From Motiliproteus sp036964625 (GTDB lineage: Bacteria > Pseudomonadota > Gammaproteobacteria > Pseudomonadales > Balneatricaceae), in NCBI GenBank assembly GCA_036964625.1, contig JBALTG010000015.1, positions 1 through 52,066 on the forward strand: a stretch of DNA of 52,066 nt, written 5' to 3'. Positions 33,581 to 41,827 of this stretch are shown here, piece by piece. How positions within the stretch are numbered: position 1 is the stretch's first letter; each line of letters opens with the position of its first letter. The notes beneath the pieces are model-generated. The model was not told the origin of the DNA, did not search any database, and saw only the letters and a list, made by a program, of their open reading frames with translations. The position numbers and the translations under genes are program-made.

Positions 33581-34861
33581 TCAGGCCAGATATTGCGCCA
33601 GCTCTTCGCGTAATAGCTCGAGTTCGTTCTGCGCCTTCTGCTGCGCTTTCTTTTTTAAACCCTCGACCTCGGCCTGCTTCTCGGCGATCACCTGCGCAGC
33701 TGCGGCGGCTTTATCCACCGCATTGGCAACCTGGTCCAGCACCGGCTTGAGCTGCATCAAAATACCGCGACGACGGCCCGCTTCTGCATTGGCCAGCTGC
33801 TCGGCACTCTTTTCCTTCTTCTTGGGCTCGCTTTTACTCGCGCCAACCAGGGTCGTATTCAGCGGCCGGATGCCGGTCGCCTCGCGAATCTCGCGCATAA
33901 ACGGCACCGAGTATTCGCGGGCTTTTTCTGCGCCTTTATTCAGCAACACTTCGACGCTATTGAGATCGTTCATCAGCTCGCTGTAACGCTTACGCGGTTC
34001 GCACAGGTAACCGTTCAGCGACTCAAACAGCTCCAGCTTGGCATCTCCCCAGCCGATCCCCTGCTCAAACTTGGCGCGGAAATCGGTGGTTTCCTGATCA
34101 CTGGCGAACAGTGAATAAAGCTCAAACAGGGTGCTGCTGTCGGCGTCCTTGGGCTCACCGGGCAGGCGCGAATCGGTCTTGATCTGCTTGATCAGGCTCA
34201 GTAGCTCGTTTTCGGAACAGAACAGCGGAATGGTGTTGTCGTAACTCTTGCTCATCTTGCGACCGTCGAGACCGGGGATGATCACCGGATCATCGATCAT
34301 CGGTTCGGGCATGACAAACACATCGGCGTAGGTGTGATTGAAACGCCCGGCGATATCACGCGCCATCTCGATATGCTGAATCTGATCTTTGCCCACCGGG
34401 ATATGCTTAGCGTTGAACATCAGGATGTCTGCCGCCATCAACACCGGGTAACTGAACAGGCCGAGGGTGACGCCGTCATCCAGATCTGGGTTAGCGGCAT
34501 CACGGTTGGCATCGACCGATGCTTTATACGCGTGCGAACGGTTCATCAAACCCTTGGAGCAGAGGCAGGTCAGAATCCAGGTCAGCTCGGGGATCTCGGG
34601 GATATCCGACTGGCGGTAGAAGGTTGCGTTATCGGTATCCAGCCCCAAGGCCAGCCAGGTAGCGGCGATCTCGCGGGTAGAGCGCGCGACCCGCTCGGGA
34701 TCATGACATTTGATCAGGGCATGGAAGTCGGCCAGAAAGAAGTAGGAACTCAGGCTGGGATCCTGACTGGCTTTAACCGCTGGCTTGATCGCGCCCAGGT
34801 AGTTGCCAAGATGTGGGGTGCCTGTGGTGGTGATACCGGTTAGTACGCGTTTTTGGGTCAT
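33581..34861 (-). CDS. trpS: Tryptophanyl-tRNA synthetase with a C-terminal coiled-coil extension
   Basis: The class I HIGH-type motif is TPHLGNYLG (residues 13-21) and KMSKS lies in GRKMSKSYDN. GKDQIQHIEMARDIAGRFN is also typical. I start at the ATG at 34859-34861, giving 426 residues; a frame extending to 35047 only reads through a tandem repeat. E. coli TrpS has 334 residues. Here the core ends near 345 and about 80 extra residues follow: a KSEPKKKEK linker, then a Lys/Glu/Ala-rich helix (AAAAAQVIAEKQAEVEGLKK). The extension may aid RNA binding or oligomerisation. Its upstream region holds a tandem duplication. Confidence 0.95.
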   Translation of the reverse strand: MTQKRVLTGITTTGTPHLGNYLGAIKPAVKASQDPSLSSYFFLADFHALIKCHDPERVARSTREIAATWLALGLDTDNATFYRQSDIPEIPELTWILTCLCSKGLMNRSHAYKASVDANRDAANPDLDDGVTLGLFSYPVLMAADILMFNAKHIPVGKDQIQHIEMARDIAGRFNHTYADVFVMPEPMIDDPVIIPGLDGRKMSKSYDNTIPLFCSENELLSLIKQIKTDSRLPGEPKDADSSTLFELYSLFASDQETTDFRAKFEQGIGWGDAKLELFESLNGYLCEPRKRYSELMNDLNSVEVLLNKGAEKAREYSVPFMREIREATGIRPLNTTLVGASKSEPKKKEKSAEQLANAEAGRRRGILMQLKPVLDQVANAVDKAAAAAQVIAEKQAEVEGLKKKAQQKAQNELELLREELAQYLA

Positions 34862-34917
34862 CGCTTGGTTCTGTCTTACGCTGCTGTTGAAGTGCCTAAT
34901 AATACAGCATTCTGTGT

Positions 34918-35023
34918 CCCCGTCCCTCCCGCGAGTGATATCCAAATACGAATAGTTAAGACCGCAACGGCGCCCCGTCCCTCCCACGAGTGATATCCAA
35001 ATACGAATAGTTAAGACCGCAAC
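34918..35023. repeat. Tandem duplication (55-base period) upstream of trpS
   Basis: 34918-34968 and 34973-35023 differ at a single base (GCGAG against ACGAG). They lie 57-162 bases before the trpS start. On the minus strand each copy contains TTGCGG, 17 bases and TGGATA, which could be a weak promoter, so the duplication may double the promoter. Confidence 0.9.
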
Positions 35024-35129
35024 TGCGCAGCCAATCAGGCGCGACATTGGTCGAGTTTACCGCCTGGCCGCAGCCGTCTTATAGTGAGCGATCCTCACAA
35101 AAACAATAAACACATGGAAAACTCTGCAC

Positions 35130-35399
35130 ATGGGATCCTGGATCATAGTCGCTACGTTTATCATCACTGCCGCCTATCTGATCATTCGTGGTCGGAACTT
35201 TAGCGCCCTGCCCCTGCTCGCCAGTCTTGCCACCGCGATGCTGCTGTGCTTTTTCGGACTGCTGTTCAGCGCCGCTAGTAATGCCCTGCTGGCTAAACTA
35301 GGTGCCCCGATCGACAACGCTGTAGGTCAATCACTGCTGGTAGCACTCGGCGTTGCACTGGGCGTAACCGCACGTCACTACTGGAAACGTGGCTCCTAG
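35130..35399 (+). CDS. Small hypothetical membrane protein, 89 aa
   Basis: Three hydrophobic segments (residues 3-20, 25-50 and 65-80) with a basic end HYWKRGS, so probably an inner-membrane protein. I do not recognise a family. It is divergent from trpS and lies 108 bases before the DUF2789 gene. The start has only a weak ribosome site. Confidence 0.65.
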   Translation: MGSWIIVATFIITAAYLIIRGRNFSALPLLASLATAMLLCFFGLLFSAASNALLAKLGAPIDNAVGQSLLVALGVALGVTARHYWKRGS

Positions 35400-35506
35400 A
35401 CGCGTATTCCTCCCAAATAACTTCTCAAACCCGAGCGCGCCAAGACCCATCAAAATACTCAGCTATACTAAGAAGGTTGAATAATCTTGATCGCGAGGAA
35501 GCCCCC

Positions 35507-35740
35507 ATGGACACCAGCGCCCACACCCTGCAAACCCTGTTTCAACAACTGGGACTACCCAGCGAAACCAACCAGATCGACCAGTTTATCCGCCAGCACC
35601 GCGCCGCAACCGGGCTCGATCCGCTTGAGGGCGCCAACTTCTGGTCGCCGAGCCAGGCCCATTTCATCCAGGAAGCGCTTTATCAGGACTCGGACTGGTG
35701 TGAAGTGGTCGACGAGCTCAATAGCCGGCTACATCAGTAA
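35507..35740 (+). CDS. DUF2789 family protein
   Basis: 77 residues from the ATG at 35507 (GCGAGGAAG upstream). The pattern HTLQTLFQQLGLPSETNQIDQFIRQH, then FWSPSQAHFIQEALYQDSDWCEVVDELNSRL is typical of DUF2789, a small helical family of gammaproteobacteria with no known role. A terminator follows. Confidence 0.9.
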   Translation: MDTSAHTLQTLFQQLGLPSETNQIDQFIRQHRAATGLDPLEGANFWSPSQAHFIQEALYQDSDWCEVVDELNSRLHQ

Positions 35741-35750
35741 CCCACATAAC

Positions 35751-35781
35751 GCCCCTGAGACGATGCCTCTGGGGCTTCTTA
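35751..35781 (+). terminator. Terminator-like hairpin between DUF2789 and rsuA
   Basis: GCCCCTGAG and CTCTGGGGC pair with one mismatch and a short loop, followed by TTCTTA. It also overlaps the rsuA stop codon on the other strand, so it may serve both convergent genes. Confidence 0.6.
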
Positions 35782-36489
35782 TGAGTTGTTGCGAGCCGCC
35801 ACAACGCTGTCAATCTCGCTGCGTGTCAAAGCTCGGTATTGCCCCGGTGCCAGCGTCGGATCCAGCGCGATCTCCCCCATCCGCTCACGATGCAGCGCGA
35901 CCACTTTATTGCGAAAGCGCCCAAACATCCGTTTGATCTGATGATAACGCCCCTCATAGAGCCACAACCGGACCCGATGACTGTCGAGCTGTTCGAGTTG
36001 CACCGGCTTAGTGGTGATACCCTCAAAATCAAAATAGATCCCGGCGGCGAAGCGCTGCGCGGTATCGACATGGATCGGGTCTTCGGTCTCCACCAGATAA
36101 ACCTTGGCGATCCGTTTATCGGGCTGGGTCAGCACCCGCGACCAGCGCCCATCATCGGTAATCAATAACAGTCCAGAGCTGTTGCGATCCAGCCGCCCGC
36201 CGATATGCAGCAACTCGCGCTCGGGTTCATTGAGCAGCTGCAGCGCGGTGGGGTGTTCGGCATCGACGGTAGCGCTGAGATAACCACGGGGTTTGTTGAG
36301 CATAAAATAGCGTGGCTGACGCGCTTGCAGCGATCGGCCATCGAGCTGAATCTGACTAAAGGCATTAACCTGATGCAACGGATCGCTCACCACCACTGCG
36401 TCCACCATCACCTGCTTGTTGGCCAGCCAGTGCCGCGCCTGTTTGCGGCTAGCGTGGGGCAGATTACTGAGAAATCGATCCAGCCGCAT
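35779..36489 (-). CDS. rsuA: 16S rRNA pseudouridine-516 synthase
   Basis: 236 residues. The S4-like RNA-binding domain (MRLDRFLSNLPHASRKQARHWL) is followed by the RsuA-type catalytic domain: YFMLNKPRGYLSA, the catalytic Asp101 in GGRLDRNSSGLLLITDDG, and YEGRYHQIKRMFGRFRNKV. Family and length fit RsuA, which makes pseudouridine 516 in 16S rRNA; RluE or RluF are less likely. It starts 5 bases after the exonuclease gene's stop and is in operon with it. Confidence 0.92.
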   Translation of the reverse strand: MRLDRFLSNLPHASRKQARHWLANKQVMVDAVVVSDPLHQVNAFSQIQLDGRSLQARQPRYFMLNKPRGYLSATVDAEHPTALQLLNEPERELLHIGGRLDRNSSGLLLITDDGRWSRVLTQPDKRIAKVYLVETEDPIHVDTAQRFAAGIYFDFEGITTKPVQLEQLDSHRVRLWLYEGRYHQIKRMFGRFRNKVVALHRERMGEIALDPTLAPGQYRALTRSEIDSVVAARNNS

Positions 36490-36494
36490 CTGAT

Positions 36495-37136
36495 TCAGGC
36501 GCGCTTGGCGTGACGCTGCAGCAGCGCGGCCACCGAATTTTTAGCGGTGCGGGTCAGCTGCTGCATCAGCGCAAAGGGCACCCGGCACAGACCAAACTGC
36601 TGTTCAATATCGCCCAGCAATCGTAACCACAGGTGCGCGGTCATCTCGGCATCGGCCAGCGCCCGGTGGTAAACACCGTCGCTGGGCAGCTGCAACTGAC
36701 TAACCAGGGTACCCAGTTTATGATTCGGTGCCGCAGGATAGAGTCGCCGTGCCGCCAGCATCGAGCAGGCAAAATCGCCGAGCGTGCATTGCTGGATACG
36801 ATTTAGCTCGGCATCCATAAAACGCCGATCAAAGGAAGCATTGTGGGCAACCATGTTGTCATCACCCAGATACTCGGCGAACTCGGCCATTACCACCGTG
36901 CAGGGCGGTGCCTTAGCCAGCATCGCATTGCTGATACCGGTATAGCTTTCGATAAAACTGTCCACCCGCCGCCCCGGATTCATCAGCGCCTGGAAGCGAT
37001 CCTGGATCTGGCCATCGACAAGCCGTACCGCGCCGATCTCAATCGCCCGATCGCCCTGATCTGGCGACAGACCGGTGGTTTCAAAGTCGAGCACCACCAG
37101 GGTGTTGGCGTTGCGCTGATTCAGGGAGGTGGACAT
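36495..37136 (-). CDS. DnaQ-like 3'-5' exonuclease
   Basis: 213-residue DEDDh exonuclease. Exo I is LDFETTGLSPDQGDRAIEIG (Asp17 and Glu19), Exo II NMVAHNASFDRRFMDAEL, and Exo III HRALADAEMTAHLWL with the conserved His. Without a polymerase-binding clamp motif it is a stand-alone homologue of the Pol III epsilon exonuclease domain, of the type often annotated as PolC-like exonuclease. It would trim single-stranded DNA or RNA. It is divergent from yaaA and in operon with rsuA. Confidence 0.88.
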   Translation of the reverse strand: MSTSLNQRNANTLVVLDFETTGLSPDQGDRAIEIGAVRLVDGQIQDRFQALMNPGRRVDSFIESYTGISNAMLAKAPPCTVVMAEFAEYLGDDNMVAHNASFDRRFMDAELNRIQQCTLGDFACSMLAARRLYPAAPNHKLGTLVSQLQLPSDGVYHRALADAEMTAHLWLRLLGDIEQQFGLCRVPFALMQQLTRTAKNSVAALLQRHAKRA

Positions 37137-37310
37137 GGGCAGTAGACACCGTGAAAAAGGGCCATTGTAGCGGCCTTACTTTTGAGTACAAGGATGACTT
37201 GCTCCAACCGTGCTGGCACAGCGGAACACGCCGATGCGTTTTATCAATCCCGTGGTTATTTACGGTATACTGCGCGCTTCGACATCACTCCGGAAACGAT
37301 GCCTGCCGCC

Positions 37311-38084
37311 ATGCTGATTCTGATCTCGCCTGCCAAGACCCTCGACTTTGATACCGCCCCGACCACCCCTCGCTTCAGCCAGCCGGGGCTGCTGCCGCAG
37401 TCCGAGCAGCTGATAGCGCTGCTCCGGGACATGGCGCCACAGCAGATCGGCGAGCTGATGAAGCTCAGCGACAAACTATCGAGCCTCAACGCCGCCCGCT
37501 ATGAAACCTGGTCGCAGCCCTTCAATATCGATAATGCTAAGCAGGCGCTGCTGGCATTCAAGGGCGATGTCTACACCGGCCTGGATGCGCCAACGCTGAG
37601 CGAGGACGATCTGAGTTTTGCCCAGCAACACCTGCGGATACTCTCCGGGCTTTACGGCCTGCTCAACCCCCTGGATCTGATCCAGCCTTACCGACTGGAG
37701 ATGGGTACCCGACTGGCCAATGCACGCGGAAGCAACCTGTATCAGTTTTGGGGCGACACCATCACCGATGCGGTAAACCAGGCCTTAGCGGCTCAGGACG
37801 ATGACGTGCTGATCAACCTGGCCTCTAACGAATACTACAAATCGGTGCAGCCCAAACGCCTCAACGCACGGGTGATCACGCCGGTGTTCAAGGATTTTAA
37901 AAACGGCCAGTACAAGGTGATCAGTTTCTTTGCCAAGAAAGCACGGGGACTGATGAGCCGCTACATCATTCAAAACCGGCTCACCCGTATCGACGCCCTG
38001 AAAGCGTTTGATCTCCAGGGCTATGCTTTCAGCGCCTCTGAATCCAGCGCTAACGAGCTGGTCTTTAAACGCGAGCCGCAGTAA
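37311..38084 (+). CDS. yaaA: Peroxide stress protein YaaA
   Basis: 257 residues from the ATG at 37311, which fits the family (E. coli 258). The in-frame extension to 37182 is not YaaA-like. MLILISPAKTLDFDTAP, FKGDVYTGLDAPTLSEDDLSFAQQHLRILSGLYGLLNPLD and NLASNEYYKSVQPK are signature segments. In E. coli the protein limits free iron and DNA damage during peroxide stress, and the fold binds DNA. No OxyR site was seen. It converges with the DMT transporter gene 3 bases away. Confidence 0.95.
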   Translation: MLILISPAKTLDFDTAPTTPRFSQPGLLPQSEQLIALLRDMAPQQIGELMKLSDKLSSLNAARYETWSQPFNIDNAKQALLAFKGDVYTGLDAPTLSEDDLSFAQQHLRILSGLYGLLNPLDLIQPYRLEMGTRLANARGSNLYQFWGDTITDAVNQALAAQDDDVLINLASNEYYKSVQPKRLNARVITPVFKDFKNGQYKVISFFAKKARGLMSRYIIQNRLTRIDALKAFDLQGYAFSASESSANELVFKREPQ

Positions 38085-38087
38085 CCG

Positions 38088-38984
38088 CTAACCGTTTGCC
38101 GTAACGCGACTGCGTGTTGCCAACAGCATACCGGTCAACACCAGCGCGAAACCGTACAGATGAAACAATTCGGGTTGTTCGCCCAAAAACAGCATCGACA
38201 GGAGCGTGCCAAACACCGGCATCAGATAGATAAACAAACCCGCGCTGGGCGCACCGAGTTTCGCGACCCCATAGTTCCAGAAGAAGTACGCCAGTACCGA
38301 GGGGAACACCGCCACATAACCCAACACCATCAGATTATCGGCGACCAGCGCGATCCGCAGCCCCTGCCCCAACTCCCACAGATAAAACGGCAACAGCACC
38401 AGGCAGCCGACCAGCACCGTACTCCCCAGCAACGCCGTCTTTGTCAGCGCCACCGGCCGCCAGTTTAGCGCCACGGTATAGAGCGACCAGGAAAACATCC
38501 CCGTCAGAACCCAGAGGTCACCTCGGTTCAGCTGCAGCTGCAGCAGCTGGGTCAGATCACCGCGCAGCACGATACAGACCACCCCTAGCAGCGACAGTGC
38601 CAGACCCGCCGCCTGCAACCTGTTGATCGCCTGCCCCAGAAACAGCACCGCCAGCAGCATCACCACGCTCGGGACGATCGATTGCAGCAGGGTCGCATTG
38701 GTGGCCGTGGTGTACTGCAATCCGAGATAGATAAAGGTATTGAAGTTAACCACCCCCAGCACCGACAGCAGCAGCAGAATCTTCCAGTGTTTCAACAGCA
38801 GCGCACGTTCGGCATACAGCCGGGGCGCCACCCAGGGCAGCAGCACCACCAGCGCCAGCAGCCAGCGCCAGAAGGACAGCGATAACGGTGGCAGGGACAG
38901 GTGCATCGCCCGGGCGACCACAAAATTCCCGGCCCAGAACAGTGTGGTCAGGACCAGCAACAGATGCGGCACAAAGCGCATCAT
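38088..38984 (-). CDS. EamA-type DMT-superfamily transporter
   Basis: 298 residues, ten predicted membrane helices. LVLTTLFWAGNFVVARAMHLSLPPLSLSFWRW opens the first EamA repeat; LAYFFWNYGVAKLGAPSAGLFIYLMPVFGTLLSMLFLGEQ is the second-repeat signature. It is probably an inner-membrane exporter of unknown substrate. Its ATG overlaps the stop of the channel gene (ATGA), so it is the last gene of a coupled membrane operon. Confidence 0.92.
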   Translation of the reverse strand: MMRFVPHLLLVLTTLFWAGNFVVARAMHLSLPPLSLSFWRWLLALVVLLPWVAPRLYAERALLLKHWKILLLLSVLGVVNFNTFIYLGLQYTTATNATLLQSIVPSVVMLLAVLFLGQAINRLQAAGLALSLLGVVCIVLRGDLTQLLQLQLNRGDLWVLTGMFSWSLYTVALNWRPVALTKTALLGSTVLVGCLVLLPFYLWELGQGLRIALVADNLMVLGYVAVFPSVLAYFFWNYGVAKLGAPSAGLFIYLMPVFGTLLSMLFLGEQPELFHLYGFALVLTGMLLATRSRVTANG

Positions 38985-40807
38985 GCTCCTTTACTCCCGC
39001 CAGGGGTGGAATTTGTAGCAGAAGCGTCTGTAGCCGTAGCGGCTGTTGAGTCAGGCAGAGTCAAGTCGGTAGTCTCCTTTTCGGTAGTCGGTGACACCGG
39101 GTTATCACGGGATGCGAGCCAGACCCGCAGTTTTTGCGCCACCCAGCCCCCTTGTATGGGCTTACCCAGCACATAATCGAGCACATTGGCGTTACTCAGA
39201 ATCCAGTCCTGCTGGCGGTAAGCATCTGCTTTGCCGCAGAACAGGATACGATCGCCCGGCTGCAGTGGCTGATCCGGTTCCGGCAGCAGCGTGTAGCTGT
39301 TATCCCGTTTGAGCATCAGCGCTAACGCCGCCAATTTTCGACCCCGATCTCGCGGATCCTTATACAGATCCCGCAGACAGATCGTCTCACCCTGCTGCAG
39401 ATCCTCCAGTACCGCTACGGCATCGATGGCATCGATGCCGTAATCCCAGCTATCCAACTCATCCGTGCCCACCAGCGCACTCATCCGGTTAAGCAGCGAA
39501 CGCGCCCAGACCTCGGGCTGCTCGCGTAGCTGCTGTAGAAAAGCGGTGATCAGCGGGGTCTTGAGCTGTAGCAGAATATGGTTGGCGATAATCCGTGCCG
39601 GCTCCATCACCAGATCCGTTTTCGCCGCCGCAAACACCGCCGCGTTGCTGCTGGTGTTCTGCCGTGCCACCGTCATCAGTTTGGGGTTAAGCTCCAGCGC
39701 GGTCATGATGATCGACAGGTTATTGGCATCATTATCGGTCCCTGCCACCAACCCCACAGCCCCCTCGATACCCGCCTGCTTCAGCGTCACCGCCTCGGTC
39801 CCGAGACCCTGTACAAAGTCGATCTCGAGCCCGACAGGTTCGGGATAACTATCAATCAGGGTCAGCGAAACAGGCTTACCTTCAAAGCTGTTGTGCAGCG
39901 CCCGACCAAAACGGCCATAGCCACAGATCACCCAGCGCCCCTGAGTCTTTTGATAGGCACTTTTGAGCGAGCGATGTTCAGGATTGGTCATCCAGTCATA
40001 GATCAGATGTTTATAGGGAGAATGCAGCGCCAGCGCCAGATAATCCGCATAGGTCACAAAAGGATCGATAATCTGATCGGTCCCGAAAGAGGCCAGATTG
40101 GCGGTGGTGGTCTCCGATGCACTGCGGCAAATCACCGGCAGCCGCTGCTTCTTGGCCAGCAATTTGGTGGCAATCGCCACCGCCAGATTAACCGCATCCT
40201 GGTTGGTCAGCGCCAATACGCCCAGACAGTGCGAACTCAACAAGCCCGCATCAGACAACACCTCAGGTTCAGACGCATCGGCGCACAACCCGGGAACAGA
40301 GAGCGGTAGCGGGTCAGACTCCAGCGCATCGATCCGCTGCCGGTCAATATCCACGACCACCGCCCGGACACCCCGTTGCGCCAGGTGGTGCACCAGCAGA
40401 TGACCGGTCACGCCGTAACCGCACACCAGATAAAAGGGTTCATGGATCCGGCGCACGTTGCGGATAAAACTGTACCGGCTCATCTGGCGGATAAAAGCCT
40501 GATCCTGAAACAGGGTCAGCATCTTACCGATGCCGTAGAGCCAGGCGACCACCGTGGCGTAGATACACACCAGAGTCCACATCCGCTGCGCATCGGTAAA
40601 GGCATAGGGCACCTCGCCAAAGCCGATGGTCGAGCCCATAAAACTAACAAAATAGAAGGCGTGAAAGAAATCCATCCGCCAGGGCCGGCCCTGGTCATCC
40701 ATGCCGGGAATCAGCACCAACCCAAGCACACTGACGGCATACACGACAATCAGCGTAATCAGCGGTTTGCGCAGCCGCCTGAACACGGTGAAAAAGATAT
40801 GGTTCAT
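38981..40807 (-). CDS. Potassium-channel-like protein with two RCK (TrkA-N) domains
   Basis: 608 residues. Two membrane helices (about 15-35 and 72-98) flank a pore loop whose filter reads STIGFGE (residues 59-65) where K+ channels have TVGYGD. RCK 1 starts with FYLVCGYGVTGHLLVHHLA near 125, RCK 2 with RWVICGYGRFGRALHNSF near 300, and a TrkA-C-like part lies near 480-530. A disordered Thr/Ser/Ala tail ends the protein. The tandem RCK pair would form a gating ring that binds a nucleotide or ion. I infer ligand-gated cation conductance in the inner membrane. Its start is coupled to an upstream mini-ORF, and its stop overlaps the DMT gene. Confidence 0.88.
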   Translation of the reverse strand: MNHIFFTVFRRLRKPLITLIVVYAVSVLGLVLIPGMDDQGRPWRMDFFHAFYFVSFMGSTIGFGEVPYAFTDAQRMWTLVCIYATVVAWLYGIGKMLTLFQDQAFIRQMSRYSFIRNVRRIHEPFYLVCGYGVTGHLLVHHLAQRGVRAVVVDIDRQRIDALESDPLPLSVPGLCADASEPEVLSDAGLLSSHCLGVLALTNQDAVNLAVAIATKLLAKKQRLPVICRSASETTTANLASFGTDQIIDPFVTYADYLALALHSPYKHLIYDWMTNPEHRSLKSAYQKTQGRWVICGYGRFGRALHNSFEGKPVSLTLIDSYPEPVGLEIDFVQGLGTEAVTLKQAGIEGAVGLVAGTDNDANNLSIIMTALELNPKLMTVARQNTSSNAAVFAAAKTDLVMEPARIIANHILLQLKTPLITAFLQQLREQPEVWARSLLNRMSALVGTDELDSWDYGIDAIDAVAVLEDLQQGETICLRDLYKDPRDRGRKLAALALMLKRDNSYTLLPEPDQPLQPGDRILFCGKADAYRQQDWILSNANVLDYVLGKPIQGGWVAQKLRVWLASRDNPVSPTTEKETTDLTLPDSTAATATDASATNSTPGGSKGA

Positions 40808-40857
40808 GGCATCGAAGCCCGGGTCATGGGCATGGTCATGGTCATAGTCATAGTCAT
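40804..40857 (-). CDS. Repetitive mini-ORF coupled to the channel gene
   Basis: Encodes MTMTMTMTMPMTRASMP (17 codons) and ends in a TGA that overlaps the channel's ATG (ATGA). It arises from six hexamers of the form (G/A)GTCAT or GGGCAT on the plus strand (40822-40857). No strong ribosome site precedes it, and none precedes the channel ATG, so a leader role by translational coupling is plausible. It may equally be a chance product of the repeat. Confidence 0.4.
   Translation of the reverse strand: MTMTMTMTMPMTRASMP
40822..40857. repeat. Hexanucleotide repeat, six units
   Basis: GGTCAT-GGGCAT-GGTCAT-GGTCAT-AGTCAT-AGTCAT in tandem, 15 bases before the channel start. Each unit adds one ATG on the minus strand. 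Confidence 0.9.
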
Positions 40858-40869
40858 GGCCAGGTACCG

Positions 40870-41253
40870 TTAACGCCGCAGCTGAATGGTTTCGACCATC
40901 AGTAGAATCACCGAGGTCAGGTTAGCCAGCAGGGCACCGGCCGAGAGCGAAACGATACTGGACATCACCGACGGAGTCATGCCGCTGCCGCTGATCTGTT
41001 CGGCATAGCCCCAGACAAAAGCGGCGGCCACCAGCTGCAGATCCGCAACCAGGCTGGTCGCCAGCAATACCGCCCCGATATGGGTGCGATCACCAAATTT
41101 CAGCACCGTAGCGATCAGACTGACCACTAGCGCGGCAAAGAATTCGTAAACGTTATGATGCTCGGGGTTGTCGATATCCCCCATAAAAAAGCCAAAGTTA
41201 ACGGTCAGTGCCAACACGATGAAAAATGCAAAAGCGACCTTTTCCCGATTCAT
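40870..41253 (-). CDS. DUF6394-type small membrane protein
   Basis: 127 residues from the ATG at 41251-41253, with AGGGAGATCCC as ribosome site; an upstream in-frame ATG at 41283 is less likely. It has three or four membrane helices (REKVAFAFFIVLALTVNFGFFMGDID, YEFFAALVVSLIATVLKF, then two more). I associate it with DUF6394, a family that tends to sit next to TrkA-type channels; that association is from memory. It is the first gene of the channel operon, so it may be an accessory subunit. Confidence 0.75.
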   Translation of the reverse strand: MNREKVAFAFFIVLALTVNFGFFMGDIDNPEHHNVYEFFAALVVSLIATVLKFGDRTHIGAVLLATSLVADLQLVAAAFVWGYAEQISGSGMTPSVMSSIVSLSAGALLANLTSVILLMVETIQLRR

Positions 41254-41408
41254 GGGATCTCCCTGAGATGAGCGACATGACATTAATGAGGAGTCGATTC
41301 TAAATCAGTCGGTTAGGCAAAAGAAGCGCGTATTCTGCCTGGCGCTGGTGTTATCCCCCGTAACGACACAGTATCATGCTCAGATTCCAACCTGTTTTAG
41401 AGATAACC

Positions 41409-41681
41409 ATGCACAAAACCCTCGATCAAAAATATATGCAGGTGGCCCGCGCCTGCCTCCAGGTCCTCAACAACGTTAACCCTGCCGCCGATCGCAACGC
41501 CCAGATCCAGGAGCTCTATAGCGCCATCGATAGCGCGATTAACCAACTGTATAAACAGCAGGAGCAATCACTGGGGCGCAGTTTCAGCGCGCTGCGAGCG
41601 ATAGCCGCACTCGATCCTGACGACGATAACATCGCCGATGCGATCAAACTGGCCCGCGAAGCCTTGCCCCCGAGCCATTAA
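41409..41681 (+). CDS. Hypothetical helical protein, 90 aa
   Basis: MHKTLDQKYMQVARACLQVLNN begins a small, soluble, all-helical protein ending in LPPSH. The start at 41409 is chosen over 41376 because the latter has no ribosome site. I do not recognise a family. It lies between the divergent channel operon and the protease gene; inverted arms AGCCTGCG (41683-41690) and CGCAGGCT (41729-41736) follow the stop. Confidence 0.65.
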   Translation: MHKTLDQKYMQVARACLQVLNNVNPAADRNAQIQELYSAIDSAINQLYKQQEQSLGRSFSALRAIAALDPDDDNIADAIKLAREALPPSH

Positions 41682-41827
41682 TAGCCTGCGTTGCTATCAG
41701 GCCAGGCTCACAGCAGAATACCTTCTGTCGCAGGCTTAGCATTTTGCTCGTCACAGGGAACCCGCTGGCGGTTTCCTGTCTAAGCCTCAACAACCTTCCT
41801 ATCTCGCCATTCACAGAGTGCCGCGTC

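Noticed and set aside
34862..35047. Extension of trpS by 62 codons upstream
   Set aside because: The extra residues translate the 51-base tandem repeat and are not synthetase-like; the ATG at 34861 gives the standard TrpS start.
35393..35401. GGCTCCTAG as a further family A end
   Set aside because: Only nine bases match, and they are the last codons and stop of the 89-aa membrane protein.
39578..40309. 243-codon plus-strand open frame
   Set aside because: Antisense to the channel gene; GC-rich codon bias explains the open frame.
40822..40857. Hexamer array as a CRISPR or a phase-variable on/off switch
   Set aside because: The units are 6 bases without spacers, and a 6-base unit cannot shift the reading frame; only a tuning role remains possible.
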